A DNA stretch of 64,000 nt, taken from assembly GCA_028277945.1 (NCBI GenBank), contig JANQFH010000066.1, forward strand, positions 1 to 64,000, in the 5' to 3' direction. Below the pieces are notes generated by a model. The model saw nothing but the letters and a program-made list of their open reading frames with translations. It did not search any database and was not told the origin of the DNA. The position numbers were made by a program, and so were the translations under genes. Shown here piece after piece: positions 45,304 to 54,934 of this stretch. This DNA comes from Oligoflexia bacterium. GTDB taxonomy: Bacteria; Bdellovibrionota_G; JANQFH01. Position 1 is the first letter of the stretch, and the number at the start of each line of letters is the position of its first letter.

Positions 45304-45978
45304 ATGGATAGTCTAGCCAAGCTAGAGAAAAGCATCATTCGCTGTCGTCGCTGTCCGCGTCTGGTCCAGTGGCGACGCCAGGTAAGCCAGCAGAAACGCG
45401 CGGCGTTTCTTGAGCAAGCCTATTGGGGTCGTCCACTGCCAGGCTTTGGCGATCCACAGGCCCGTCTGCTCATCGTTGGCTTAGCGCCTGCTGCCCACGG
45501 CGCTAACCGTACCGGCCGCATGTTTACGGGTGACCGCTCTGGAGATTGGCTTTACCGTGCTCTCTTTAAAGCCGGCTTTGCCAACCAGTCGACCTCGACA
45601 AGTCGCGACGATGGTTTGCAGCTCAAGCGCGTTTACATCAGCGCTGTGGTTCGCTGTGCACCCCCAGCCAATAAGCCCCTGCCCACAGAGCGTGACAACT
45701 GCCTGCCTTTCTTATGGCAGGAGCTACAACGACTCCATCGTTGCCAACTGATTGTCGCGCTTGGTGGTTTTGCCTGGGATGGCGTGCTACGTATGCTCCA
45801 TAGAGTAGGGCACACAAAAAAACCCAAACCGCGTTTTGCCCATGGCCACCTCGTCAGCATAGGCCCCTACCAACTTATTGGTTCCTACCATCCAAGCCAA
45901 CAAAACACCTTTACCGGTAAGTTGACGCAGCCGATGTTTGATGCGATTTTCGTACAGGCTAAGATCGCGCTTAGATAA
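45304..45978 (+). CDS. udgB: Type 5 uracil-DNA glycosylase (UdgB)
   Basis: IIRCRRCPRLVQWR and the later VVRCAPPANKP plus TERDNCLPFL supply the cysteines for the 4Fe-4S cluster of family 4/5 UDGs. GLAPAAHGANRTGRMFTGDRSGDWL is the family 5 motif 1, and GSYHPSQQN the motif 2 with the catalytic-site His. Type 5 enzymes remove uracil, and also hypoxanthine or ethenocytosine, from DNA. It starts at ATG 45304 and is followed 6 bp later by the HD gene, forming a two-gene unit. Confidence 0.93.
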   Translation: MDSLAKLEKSIIRCRRCPRLVQWRRQVSQQKRAAFLEQAYWGRPLPGFGDPQARLLIVGLAPAAHGANRTGRMFTGDRSGDWLYRALFKAGFANQSTSTSRDDGLQLKRVYISAVVRCAPPANKPLPTERDNCLPFLWQELQRLHRCQLIVALGGFAWDGVLRMLHRVGHTKKPKPRFAHGHLVSIGPYQLIGSYHPSQQNTFTGKLTQPMFDAIFVQAKIALR

Positions 45979-45984
45979 CGCACG

Positions 45985-46569
45985 ATGACGACAGCAACAC
46001 CAACTCGTGAACAGGCGTGGGAGCTACTCTGCGAGTACACCAAGAATCCCTCTTTACGCAAACACGCTCTTGCAGTTGAGGCGGCCATGCGCGCTTACGC
46101 GCGTAAGTATCATGAAGACGAAGAGCTCTGGGGGTTGACCGGCCTGCTGCACGACTTTGACTATGAGGCCTATCCAACGCTTACGGAGCATACCGTGGTC
46201 GGTGGCAACATCCTGCGTGAGCAGGGCTATCCTGAAGCTCTCATTCACGCCATCCAGGCGCACAATCAAGGCAACGGTCTTGGTTGTCAGCGAGAGTCAT
46301 TGCTCGATAAGGCGCTGTTTGCTTGCGACGAGCTTGCCGGCTTTATTACGGCAGTGGCACTGATTCGACCGAGCAAGAGCATCTTGGATGTCAAACCCAA
46401 GAGCGTGAAGAAGAAGTTCAAGGAGAAGGCCTTTGCCGCCGCAGTCAAGCGCGAGGATATCTTTCAGGGGGTTGCTGAACTCGGCGTGGAGATGGATGCG
46501 CATTTACAAGTGATGCTTGAGGCCATGGGCTCCATTGCTAAAGAACTCGACCTTGCGGGTCCCAGTTAG
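45985..46569 (+). CDS. HD-domain hydrolase
   Basis: RKHALAVEAAMRAYA, GLLHDFDYE and TVVGGNILREQG, ending in AIQAHNQ, give the metal-binding His/His-Asp/His pattern of HD phosphohydrolases of the HDIG type (~190 residues). The substrate is probably a nucleotide but is unspecified. It is co-directional with udgB, 6 bp after its stop. The stop codon TAG (46567-46569) lies inside the first copy of a tandem 13-bp repeat, so the repeat includes the end of the gene. Confidence 0.88.
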   Translation: MTTATPTREQAWELLCEYTKNPSLRKHALAVEAAMRAYARKYHEDEELWGLTGLLHDFDYEAYPTLTEHTVVGGNILREQGYPEALIHAIQAHNQGNGLGCQRESLLDKALFACDELAGFITAVALIRPSKSILDVKPKSVKKKFKEKAFAAAVKREDIFQGVAELGVEMDAHLQVMLEAMGSIAKELDLAGPS

Positions 46570-46587
46570 GTACTCCCAGTTAGGTAC
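46561..46587. repeat. Tandem 13-bp direct repeat overlapping a stop codon
   Basis: CCCAGTTAGGTAC occurs at 46561-46573 and 46575-46587, separated by one T. The first copy contains the TAG of the HD gene; the second runs into the left arm of the adjacent palindrome. It could be a target-site or slippage duplication tied to insertion of the palindrome. Confidence 0.6.
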
Positions 46588-46634
46588 GGCCTTACTTTTA
46601 GGGAATGGACATTCCCTAAAAGTAAGGCCGTACC
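46583..46634. repeat. Perfect 25-bp palindromic element
   Basis: The left arm 46583-46607 (GGTACGGCCTTACTTTTAGG...) and right arm 46610-46634 are exact reverse complements with a 2-nt GA loop. A further AAAAGTAAGG copy follows at about 46647. It lies between the HD gene (plus) and the Cys-rich gene (minus), so it may act as a bidirectional terminator. No T-run is attached, and the perfect arms suggest a REP-like or MITE-like element. Confidence 0.75.
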
Positions 46635-46657
46635 TTCTGGGGAACGAAAAGTAAGGA

Positions 46658-47182
46658 TCAAAACAGTGGCTTTTGCCCTTTTCCTGGTAGCTCACACGGG
46701 CCACAGCTTACTCTCACGGCGACACGATCAAGTAGACAGTTGACCGCGGTAATCGTCATCTCATTACCTGAGCCATCGAGCTGTTTACCCTTGCCGGCAA
46801 CTTCACACTGTGCAGTCGAAAGCAGGCTAGCGAAGGAATCGAGAACCGCCGGCTCTTGTGCGAAGCAGGAAAATTCTGGATAGCCAATGCACTGCTCGCA
46901 GTCACACTTAAAACGAGAGAGCAACTCTAGCTTATTGGGTTGCAAGCACTGGGCAACGGCGTCACCATAGCTATCCCCATAGGTCCAATTACTCAGAGCA
47001 TAGCACTTAGCTGCGGTTTCAATGGTTTCGCTTTCGCCACAGGGGATGACAGTTTCAGGCAGACACTGATCCACGTTATAGGAGTAACTGTAGATGAACT
47101 GGGCTCTGGCCTCGGTGATGAAAACGCTACTGATTAAAACAGCTGCCAAATAGAGAAATGTTTTGGTGTTGCACAGGTTCAT
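46658..47182 (-). CDS. Cysteine-rich secreted protein
   Basis: ATG at 47182 follows AGGAGA; the longer frame to 47248 adds residues before the signal peptide. The signal peptide (MNLCNTKTFLYLAAVLISSVFITEARA) precedes ~147 residues with 12 cysteines, many in CxC/CxxC patterns (CDCEQC, CGPC). An even number suggests disulfide-stabilised structure. I recognise no family. It is monocistronic and diverges from the large gene at 47477. Confidence 0.7.
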   Translation of the reverse strand: MNLCNTKTFLYLAAVLISSVFITEARAQFIYSYSYNVDQCLPETVIPCGESETIETAAKCYALSNWTYGDSYGDAVAQCLQPNKLELLSRFKCDCEQCIGYPEFSCFAQEPAVLDSFASLLSTAQCEVAGKGKQLDGSGNEMTITAVNCLLDRVAVRVSCGPCELPGKGQKPLF

Positions 47183-47423
47183 GGGTGGCTCTCCTATGTT
47201 TGTTGCAGGCTCTCTAGCCATGCCCCTACAGAGCAAGTCGTGTACCAAATACAGAAACTGAAAATATCAAAATAATAGAAGGGTTAGCCTAGATGGCCGA
47301 TCGGCACGGAACCTTTGTTGGCGCAAACTTTTCACGACATAACCGAGATTCAAATAGGCCCTAGTTGAGGAGGGCTTTACTTTCCAATAAATCAACAGGT
47401 TAACAAGCCTAAGTTCTATGTCG

Positions 47424-47444
47424 TGCAAAATTTAACGTTTTGCA
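47424..47444. promoter_or_regulatory. Hairpin/operator-like palindrome before the large orphan gene
   Basis: TGCAAAA-N7-TTTTGCA (47424-47444) is a perfect 7-bp inverted repeat 32 bp before ATG 47477. It overlaps TATGTCGTG (47417-47425), which is inverted with CACGACATA at 47333-47341. These could be operator halves in the divergent promoter of the Cys-rich and large genes. Confidence 0.35.
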
Positions 47445-47476
47445 TTAAAAACTGACTTTTGTTAAAACAGCTGTCC

Positions 47477-50400
47477 ATGACATCACCTCGGATTCTCACC
47501 CATGGCCCTCTGGTTAGGCTCCTAGTCTGCTGCTTAATGGGTCTAGTTGCCGCACCACCGCAGCTGTTCTCTGTCGACCGTGATCAGCGAGATGAATCAG
47601 TGGCAGCAAGTGGTTATGAGCCCTTGGCGCCCTTTTTGCCGCTAGATTGGGATGAGTTGGCTACCCTGCCTGCAGAAGAGGCGCAAGAGCGGCTTATTTC
47701 GTTTTGCACCGGTATAAAGAGTCATGGTGAAGGCCTTCTTGTGAAGGCAAGCATGGAACCAGACTTTAAAAGGCGTGGCCGCATCGGGGAGATGGGGCTG
47801 CAGAATTTTCTTAACGGCACCGCCATATGTAATGCCTATGCTCCTACCCGTGAAATAGCGGAGAGTATGTTCGAGCAGATCGATCCAGCTCGAACTTTTG
47901 TTGCGGAGAGCTACGGTATGCTGGCTGATGCGGTTGAGAGTGACTTTTTTACTGCCCGCACCACCCTGCTTGGTTTGAATCCAGATCATACCTTTGAAGA
48001 GGCTCTTCATACCTTGCAGGAAATTCGCGACCAGACAGATTATAAGTACGAAGAATTGCAACAGAGAAGCATCCAACTCTTAGATGTCTTTAACCTTGAG
48101 GAAAACCGTATAGCAGTGTCGCTGAATCTACTTGGTTATTGGTTCCAGCTTTTGCGACGAGAGGTGTTTGAGCACGAAACAATCTGGGTAACAGAAAGGG
48201 ACAAAGAAGAACGTATTCCCCCTGTTGTGGGTCTGATCTTTCAGTTGTCTTGGTACATCCTCACTGGTCAGGCAGACAGTATTCGGTCGGCTTTTTACTA
48301 TCTTATGCAGCGCTATGAAGAGATACAAAACAACCCTGATTTTTCTATCGCCGACCTGCCCGGTCAGCCGGTTCTCAACGGCCACATTGTGCGCTTTGAT
48401 GCGGAGGAACAAAAGAGAGAACAGACCGTGCACGTCCGATCGGGTGGTGGCACGGTGATCATGGAGGAGGTTAAAGTCACGCATGGTCTGTATACGATGA
48501 CAAAACATTCAGAAGAGTCGTTTGAATTTTCTGGTGATGAGGTAGGCGAGGTAGTCTTTAAGGATCGTAAAATTATTTCCAAAAAATTGGTGCCGTACAA
48601 GATTCCAGCAGAGTTGGAACTGCCTGGGGGTGTGATACATCTAACGCGAACCAAAGAGTATGAAACTGCGGTAACCATAACCCCGGGCGGTGGTGATGTC
48701 TGTGTCGGCCCATATGGCGACAGCAAGGAAGACCCATGGCTTGCTGCCGCGACCAAAGGGTCTGTGCGATACACCGCGCAGAAGCCGCAGGTGTGCCACC
48801 ACTATTCTGGTGAAGAGGTTGGCAGGGTGGTCTTTAAAAACGGTGAGATTGTCTCGTCTGACCTACAGTCTCATACAGACGAATCCTACGGTATCTTTTA
48901 CACCGCCATGAGTCCGAGTGCTTATCGAGAGAAGTGGCTCGGCACTCTATTTCATGAGGTGTTTTGGAGCTCAAATAGCGATGCGACCTTTCGGCCTGCA
49001 CTGGTTACCTTCAACACGCTTATCCAACTAGAGGAGCTGGGAGAGGAGCAGCATAGCGAAAGAGCCGAACTCCTTCTCAGCTTGGCGGAGAATCTACTCG
49101 AAAAACGTCTCTTTGGGTCAGCCGCCTTTATTTTAGAAGACCAACAGCTTGGCGCCATGGGGGCGCAAGCCACAGCCCTGTTAGCAGAAATTCCAGAAGA
49201 TGTACGGCTCGCTGCCATCTACGATTTTGCATTAACAGAATTACTAGGCATCTTCATTCCTTTTGGCATAACGCGTTCTTTGTTGGGGCGGCTTTCTACT
49301 TACCTAATTGCAGGAAAGTGGATCGCTGAGCCAACCAAACGCGCGGCAATTCTCTTCTCCTTTCTTTCCAGAGCAGCAATCACCGCTTTTCCAGTGACGT
49401 TTAGCTATCGAGAGGTCAACAAGATGGCTGGCAAATCCGTAGCAGAGAGCTTTTGGGAAGACTACATGTTTATAGGATCTGCCATGCTTTTGATGGAGGG
49501 TGTCTACATACTACACGGAAATGGATTTGCCCGCATGGTCACACAAAACCGATGGGGCTTTGGCCGATTTAAGCATTCACTAGGCGGCACCTATCCAGGA
49601 ATGAGTTTTGCTGGATATACCGTCGACCTCCCTAATTTGAGTATTGCTGGCTCCATGCTTAGTAGTAGCTCACTGCTGATGTCACAGGGGCTGCTGTTCG
49701 CGGTAGCGGATATAGACGATGCCATGAAAAGTGAAAAGGGCCTGCCCGATGAGGTCGGTGGCTGGTTCAGCATTTGGATACAGGGCATTCTTAGGGCCAT
49801 AGCTTTTTCGACGCGGCCGAGAATGGGGTTGGCATCGAGACCGCAGACGCCTCGCGCCGTGCCTCGTGGCGGCATACCTCGCGATATTCGCAGACAGTGG
49901 GCTCGAGCGTTGTCTCCAGAGGGTTTGCGAGCAATCGGTCAAAGTGTGCAGGCGCATGCGCTGCGGAGAGATTTTGGTGAGCTCCTCATGTATCTTATAG
50001 CGTTTTCTATCGTAGCTAAGAGCATCCCGGAACATCTCCCTGGTGGTCCACAGCTAATAGAAACTCGATCCTCGGGAAGACGTACGGGAGCATCCCGAGC
50101 GCGTCAAAGACAACAAGACCCAACCGCCACTCTTCCTGATGCGGAGTTTTTAGCTAGATACTTTCAACAGCTCCGTTGGGGGAAGGACATGGATGCGTTA
50201 AAAAGCCAATTGCATGATTCAATCTTTGTTGAGCGTCCATGGCAGATTAATGATGAACAAATTCAAGCAGACCAGTTTGTTCGCTTCGTCTGGGAGGGAC
50301 AAAACGATTCGTTGGTTACAGAATTTACCGCTAACGGCAAGTTCAAGGGGTTTTTGCAGCTAGCCAGTGGTAAGAGCTACCTGGTTTTTGAAATCCCGGA

Positions 50401-50515
50401 AAACAAGTGGCACGCACGATTTTGGCAAGATGAAATATACGTAACTCGTCCGCCACAGAATTTCACTCGACAACACTTTGCTATACCTGAGGCTGGCATT
50501 AGCCTATTCGAGTGA
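47477..50515 (+). CDS. Large exported or membrane-associated protein of unknown function
   Basis: ATG 47477 (MTSPRIL) follows the hairpin; the frame also opens at TTG 47459. The first ~30 residues are hydrophobic (LVCCLMGLVAAPPQLF), a likely signal peptide. The N-terminal ~330 residues are helical. A middle region carries two related modules, FSGDEVGEVVFKDRKIIS and YSGEEVGRVVFKNGEIVS, about 90 residues apart. Residues ~580-700 hold several hydrophobic stretches (ELLGIFIPFGITRSLLGRL, ILFSFLSRAAITAFPVTF, IGSAMLLMEGVYILHG). An Arg-rich linker (RSSGRRTGASRARQRQQ) leads to a ~120-residue C-terminal domain. No family is recognised. Confidence 0.65.
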   Translation: MTSPRILTHGPLVRLLVCCLMGLVAAPPQLFSVDRDQRDESVAASGYEPLAPFLPLDWDELATLPAEEAQERLISFCTGIKSHGEGLLVKASMEPDFKRRGRIGEMGLQNFLNGTAICNAYAPTREIAESMFEQIDPARTFVAESYGMLADAVESDFFTARTTLLGLNPDHTFEEALHTLQEIRDQTDYKYEELQQRSIQLLDVFNLEENRIAVSLNLLGYWFQLLRREVFEHETIWVTERDKEERIPPVVGLIFQLSWYILTGQADSIRSAFYYLMQRYEEIQNNPDFSIADLPGQPVLNGHIVRFDAEEQKREQTVHVRSGGGTVIMEEVKVTHGLYTMTKHSEESFEFSGDEVGEVVFKDRKIISKKLVPYKIPAELELPGGVIHLTRTKEYETAVTITPGGGDVCVGPYGDSKEDPWLAAATKGSVRYTAQKPQVCHHYSGEEVGRVVFKNGEIVSSDLQSHTDESYGIFYTAMSPSAYREKWLGTLFHEVFWSSNSDATFRPALVTFNTLIQLEELGEEQHSERAELLLSLAENLLEKRLFGSAAFILEDQQLGAMGAQATALLAEIPEDVRLAAIYDFALTELLGIFIPFGITRSLLGRLSTYLIAGKWIAEPTKRAAILFSFLSRAAITAFPVTFSYREVNKMAGKSVAESFWEDYMFIGSAMLLMEGVYILHGNGFARMVTQNRWGFGRFKHSLGGTYPGMSFAGYTVDLPNLSIAGSMLSSSSLLMSQGLLFAVADIDDAMKSEKGLPDEVGGWFSIWIQGILRAIAFSTRPRMGLASRPQTPRAVPRGGIPRDIRRQWARALSPEGLRAIGQSVQAHALRRDFGELLMYLIAFSIVAKSIPEHLPGGPQLIETRSSGRRTGASRARQRQQDPTATLPDAEFLARYFQQLRWGKDMDALKSQLHDSIFVERPWQINDEQIQADQFVRFVWEGQNDSLVTEFTANGKFKGFLQLASGKSYLVFEIPENKWHARFWQDEIYVTRPPQNFTRQHFAIPEAGISLFE

Positions 50516-50550
50516 GCCAGCTAACAGCTGCTTGCTAGTAGGACCCCTCT

Positions 50551-51249
50551 CTACCGATTCTCCCTGTAGTCTGGTCGGAAGAACGGAAGTTGGCGCTGGC
50601 GGCTGGGATCGTCTTTAAAGCGGGCGTCCCAGACCACAAGGGAGTAGTGACGAAAACCAAGGCGCACCGCCTGTCGTAGCCCACGCTGCGCCGTGGTTTG
50701 ATTGATACCACCGCCTCCTTCGTACATAAGCCCTAAGTAGAGATTGGCAAAGGGGTTGCGTGGATCGGCATTCAGGGCATTTTTTATCGCCCTTCTTGCC
50801 TCGTTTTGTCGCGACCGAGCGAGATGGACGGCACCCATACCGGCGTAAGCGTTGCTTACCTCATCGCGCAATTCAATGGCCTTTTGAAAGTGTCGTTGTG
50901 CATCGTTGAAGTTGTCCAAACAGACTAACGTCCAGCCGAGGTTTGTATGTGCCGATGCATTGTAGGGGTGGTTTTCCAAAACCCGGTAAAAATGAGTTTG
51001 GGCTTCGCGCAGATTTCCCACAATGGCATCGAGCCGCCCTAATTCATAGTGTGCAGCTGGGTCGCTCGGATTTTTTAGTAGTGCAGCTTGCAGCTCAGAT
51101 CGCGCCAGCTTGTAATAACCAAGCTGTGTCTGTGTAGAGCCAATACGTACGTGGTCGGTGGTTTTTGTTTGATAAGTAGTGGGTGCACAGCCAGCTGCTA
51201 AGACTGATCCTAGCAAGACCAAAATGTGACTTAACACTCGATACTTCAT
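50551..51249 (-). CDS. TPR lipoprotein
   Basis: ATG 51249 (MKYRVLSH) has AGGTGA upstream; the frame to 51258 adds three residues. The lipobox is LAAGC. Residues ~40-190 are TPR units (YYKLARSELQAALLKNPSDP, AAHYELGRLDAIVGNLREAQ, NASAHTNLGWTL). It is probably an inner- or outer-membrane scaffold, similar in layout to PilF/BamD-like helpers, but no partner genes are close. It starts just after the TAXI gene (10-bp gap), so the two form an operon. Confidence 0.82.
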   Translation of the reverse strand: MKYRVLSHILVLLGSVLAAGCAPTTYQTKTTDHVRIGSTQTQLGYYKLARSELQAALLKNPSDPAAHYELGRLDAIVGNLREAQTHFYRVLENHPYNASAHTNLGWTLVCLDNFNDAQRHFQKAIELRDEVSNAYAGMGAVHLARSRQNEARRAIKNALNADPRNPFANLYLGLMYEGGGGINQTTAQRGLRQAVRLGFRHYSLVVWDARFKDDPSRQRQLPFFRPDYRENR

Positions 51250-51259
51250 AAATGTCACC

Positions 51260-52228
51260 TCACTTCAAGCCTTTTTCTTTAAAGTACTTTACGGCACCCC
51301 GATGCCAGGGTACGGGCAAAGCTCTTGTCATGCTCTCCGCAGTCAGCCCTTCGTAAATGGGGTGAAGGTCTTTAAACTCCTGCAGATTATCGAAGATCGA
51401 CTTCACGAGATGATAGACAACTTGTTCTGGAACCGCTTTTGAAGCTAGCAGGGTCGCCCTGGTACTGATGGTCTCGACTTCGTTATCAACGCCACGATAA
51501 GTGCCTGCTGGAATCGTTGCCTTAACGTAAAAAGGTCTCTCTGCAACCAGTTTATCAATGCAAGACCCACTAATATCGACGAGGTCGATATCCGTGAATG
51601 TTGCGGCAGATTCGATGTTGGGAGATGGGTGACCAACAAAATGGAAGTATGCGTCCAGTCGATTATCTAGCAGGGCGTTGGTGACCTCATCGGCGTGCAA
51701 GGAGCCGGCTTTGGCAAGCTGGCGTTGCTTTAAACCGCAAGCCTTTAAGAGATGTAATACCGACTGCCGTGGTCCAGAACCAGGGTTGCCTAAGTTGACC
51801 CGCTTGCCTTTAATGTCTGCTAGCTTTTGAATTCCTGCGCTCTTAAGCGCCACAAGCGTGAGCGTTTCCGTATGCAGTGAGAAGACACTGCGCAACTGCG
51901 CCGCTTTCTCAGCAAACGGTTCTACCCCTGCAAAGGCGTTATAGCCGACATCGGATTGCACCACGCCAAACTCGAGTTTGCCGGCTTCGATCATTCGGGC
52001 GTTGTATTCCGAGCCAGCGGTGTTCTCAATGCGACAGGCAATGCCATGTTTGGCTTTATGAGAGTTGACCATATAGCAGATCGTACCGCCGGTTGGATAA
52101 TAGATACCGGTGAGAGCGCCCGTGCCAATCGTCACTGAGGTTGGGTGGGCTGCGTCCAATGTGGCAACAAACAAGGTAGCCACGGTAACAGTGAGGCCGA
52201 CAGCAAGAGTGAGGTTTATTCTGCGCAT
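51260..52228 (-). CDS. TAXI-family TRAP transporter solute-binding protein
   Basis: ATG 52228 follows AGGAG; the longer frame to 52294 precedes the signal peptide. After the signal peptide comes TSVTIGTGALTGIYYPTGGTICYMVN, the TAXI signature, then GSEYNARMIEAGKLEFGVVQSDVGYNA and VNLGNPGSGPRQSVLHLL. TAXI proteins feed small substrates such as glutamate to TRAP permeases in the periplasm. No TRAP membrane genes (DctM/Q-type) are in the window. It is co-transcribed with a TPR lipoprotein. Confidence 0.9.
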   Translation of the reverse strand: MRRINLTLAVGLTVTVATLFVATLDAAHPTSVTIGTGALTGIYYPTGGTICYMVNSHKAKHGIACRIENTAGSEYNARMIEAGKLEFGVVQSDVGYNAFAGVEPFAEKAAQLRSVFSLHTETLTLVALKSAGIQKLADIKGKRVNLGNPGSGPRQSVLHLLKACGLKQRQLAKAGSLHADEVTNALLDNRLDAYFHFVGHPSPNIESAATFTDIDLVDISGSCIDKLVAERPFYVKATIPAGTYRGVDNEVETISTRATLLASKAVPEQVVYHLVKSIFDNLQEFKDLHPIYEGLTAESMTRALPVPWHRGAVKYFKEKGLK

Positions 52229-52369
52229 TGCAATCTCCTGTAAAATTTTGGGACGAGATCTGATAGCCTTAACGCAACGGTGCTGGAACCTCAACCCAAA
52301 AGCCTTGGCTTGGTTCCAAGGGGGCTGTTTCGTTCCCGGTGTCGAATTTAAATATTTGTTTTTTTTGAT

Positions 52370-54205
52370 TTATTTGGGTTTTCCCAAGGCGCGGTCGAGG
52401 TTGAAGGCAGCGCTGATGAGTGCCAAATGGGTAAAGGCCTGTGGAAAGTTGCCGAGAGCCTCACCGCTTGAACCGGTCTCTTCAGCATAGAGTCCGAGGT
52501 GGTTGGCATAACCGAGCATGCGTTCAAAAATCAGACGGGCGCTCTCCAACATGTCGCGATGCACGCGACCAGCACGGGTCATGGTCTCCACCAACCAAAA
52601 GGTGCACATGTTAAAGGTTCCCTCTTCACCAACAAGACCGTCGTCGGTCTCTTGCACGTTGTAACGATAGACTAAGCTGTTAGAGACCAGACCGCCCTCT
52701 TTTGGCGACCGGTAGATCGCTTCCAAGGTTTTCAACATGCGTGGATCTGTGGGTGAGACAAAAAAGACTAGCGGCATGATGAGATTGGCTGCGTCTAGAG
52801 AGTTACTGCCATAAGATTGCACAAAAGATTGGCGCTTTCGGTTCCAACCCTTAGACATGATCTCTTCGTAGAGCTTGTCGCGTTGTTTTTGCCAGCGGCT
52901 GCGGTCTGCGGGAAAGGAGCGTTTCTCAGCCAAACGCAGGGCACGATCAAGGGCCACCCAGCACATGAGCTTGGAATAGACAAAGTGTTGGTGGCCACCA
53001 CGCACTTCCCAAATGCCGGCATCTTTTTTGTCGGCGTGATCACAAGCCCAGTTGATGAGACGGCGCAGTTCGCGCCAAAGATCGTAAGAGATCGGGCTGC
53101 CGTACTTATTATAAAGATAGACCGAGTCCATCATTTCACCATAGATGTCCAGCTGCAGTTGGTTGTAGGCGTCGTTGCCGATACGCACCGGCTTGGAGCC
53201 ACGGTAGCCTTCAAGGTGATCGAGGCTGGTCTCGGAGAGATCGTGATGGCCGTCAACACCATACATGATCTGTAGGGAGCCATCTCTACCGAGCTCATGG
53301 CAGCGGGCCTCAAGCCAGTTCATGAAGTGGGCCGCTTCTTCGGTAAAGCCAATGCGCAAAAAGGCATATAGGGTAAAAGCGGCATCGCGAATCCAGGTAT
53401 ACCGGTAGTCCCAATTCCTAACGCCACCGATAGTCTCTGGTAGGCTGCAGGTGGGCGCGGCGACGATGGCACCGGTGGGTTCGTAGGTCAACAGTTTGAG
53501 CGCCAGTGCCGAGCGGTGCACCATCTCACGCCAGCGACCGGTATAACTACACTTGCTCAACCAGCCACGCCAATACTGCACGGTGTTTTTGAAAAGCTTT
53601 GTCGCCTCCTCCGTGCTCAGCAGGGTAGCGTGAATATTCTCCTGCTCGCTTACCGCCAAATCAAAGACCGCCGTCTGTCCTTCGTGCAGGGTAAAGTGAG
53701 CATGAATACTCTCACCCTCTCTCTCAAGGGGTACAGAGGTTGCCAGACCAGCACTGCGGCCAGCAGCGTGAAAGCAGACACCTTCCTTGGTAAACTCGAT
53801 CTCGTGCGAATCCCTAGCGTAGTTAAACGCTGGATAACACTCCATACGAAAAGGCATGCTACCTCGCACAACCGTGACCCGCCGAATGATCTGGTAGTCG
53901 CCGTTGGTCGTCATGGCAGTTTTGACCGGCATGTAGTCAGTGATTTCACCAACGCCTTCAGGGGCGAGAAAACGGGTGATCAAGATGTTGGTGTCTGGCC
54001 AGTAAAACTGTCGGTTGCTGGTAACCCGAATGGTTGGCGCGATTTTGAAGTGCCCGCCCTTGTTGCTATCGAGGATAGCCGCGAAGATGCTTGGCGAGTC
54101 AAAACGGGGATAGCAGAACCAGTCAATCGAACCGTTCTTACCGACGAGTGCCACCGTATGCAGGTTGCCGATGATGCCGTAGTCTTCGATGGGTTGGTAG
54201 CCCAT
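52370..54205 (-). CDS. Glycoside hydrolase family 15 protein (glucoamylase/trehalase-like)
   Basis: The N-terminus, [44 protein letters not shown], and the catalytic-domain motifs [26 protein letters not shown] and [18 protein letters not shown] match bacterial GH15 enzymes of ~600 residues. The two expected acidic residues lie in the RDAAF and EEGTF regions. The substrate is an alpha-glucan or trehalose. A TreT-like gene is 20 kb away, so a shared trehalose pathway is possible but not shown. No signal peptide is seen, so it is cytosolic. It diverges from the ECF sigma operon. Confidence 0.92.
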   Translation of the reverse strand: MGYQPIEDYGIIGNLHTVALVGKNGSIDWFCYPRFDSPSIFAAILDSNKGGHFKIAPTIRVTSNRQFYWPDTNILITRFLAPEGVGEITDYMPVKTAMTTNGDYQIIRRVTVVRGSMPFRMECYPAFNYARDSHEIEFTKEGVCFHAAGRSAGLATSVPLEREGESIHAHFTLHEGQTAVFDLAVSEQENIHATLLSTEEATKLFKNTVQYWRGWLSKCSYTGRWREMVHRSALALKLLTYEPTGAIVAAPTCSLPETIGGVRNWDYRYTWIRDAAFTLYAFLRIGFTEEAAHFMNWLEARCHELGRDGSLQIMYGVDGHHDLSETSLDHLEGYRGSKPVRIGNDAYNQLQLDIYGEMMDSVYLYNKYGSPISYDLWRELRRLINWACDHADKKDAGIWEVRGGHQHFVYSKLMCWVALDRALRLAEKRSFPADRSRWQKQRDKLYEEIMSKGWNRKRQSFVQSYGSNSLDAANLIMPLVFFVSPTDPRMLKTLEAIYRSPKEGGLVSNSLVYRYNVQETDDGLVGEEGTFNMCTFWLVETMTRAGRVHRDMLESARLIFERMLGYANHLGLYAEETGSSGEALGNFPQAFTHLALISAAFNLDRALGKPK

Positions 54206-54379
54206 GGGATTATTTTGGGTTAAGTGCCTAAAATAGCAAGAAAAAGTTTTTTTTGCCGACAGTAGGGCAGCTGCAATAAATCGTCTGGCTCAAGCGTATT
54301 CCCAGTGAGATGACGCTGCTGAGAAGGGTTGCCAAGGTGGTGGCGGCATGCTTTGTGACAGCGTGGGGAAACGGATTTG

Positions 54380-54934
54380 ATGGTTTCAGCACAGTGGTTA
54401 CAAGCGTGCCAACGGGGCGACTTCCAAGCCTTTGCCTGGGTCGTGCGCACATACCAGCAGCGGCTCTTTGTCTACATAAAAAAATTAACCGGCAACCATC
54501 ATTTGGCTGAGGATATTGTGCAAGAGACCTTTGTGAGAGCCTTCAGGAAAATAGAGCAGTACGAGCCAAGCAAGGATCTTGGCAGCTGGCTCTATCGCAT
54601 TGCCCACAATCTGGCGATGGATAGCTTTCGGCGTGATGCTAGGAACGAGCAAGTGCAGCAGCGTCAGGCGTGGACAAGCAAACCAATCGACATTCCGATC
54701 GGAGCACACCAGCAACTAGAAAATAGAGATCGTGCCCAACGGCTAGAGGCCGCTTTGGCAGAGCTGCCAGACCGCACTCGGGAAATTTTTCTATTACACT
54801 ACTTTAGCGACAAATCCGTACGGCAGATCGCTTATATTCTCGACATACCTGTTGGTACGGTCTTGGCACAGTTGAGTCGTGGCCGTAAGAAACTCCGAAC
54901 GATTTTGACAGAGGCAAAAGATGAACTGTCCTAA
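54380..54934 (+). CDS. ECF RNA polymerase sigma factor
   Basis: Region 2 (FAWVVRTYQQRLFVYIKKLTGNHHLAEDIVQETFVRAFRKIEQYEP, WLYRIAHNLAMDSFRR) and region 4 (ALAELPDRTREIFLLHYFSDKSVRQIAYILDIPVGTVLAQLSRGRKKLR) are complete. I choose ATG 54380; TTG 54377 is adjacent and in frame. As the first gene of a four-gene overlapping operon it probably directs its own promoter. A clear ECF -35/-10 pair cannot be picked from the upstream ~175 bp. Confidence 0.94.
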   Translation: MVSAQWLQACQRGDFQAFAWVVRTYQQRLFVYIKKLTGNHHLAEDIVQETFVRAFRKIEQYEPSKDLGSWLYRIAHNLAMDSFRRDARNEQVQQRQAWTSKPIDIPIGAHQQLENRDRAQRLEAALAELPDRTREIFLLHYFSDKSVRQIAYILDIPVGTVLAQLSRGRKKLRTILTEAKDELS

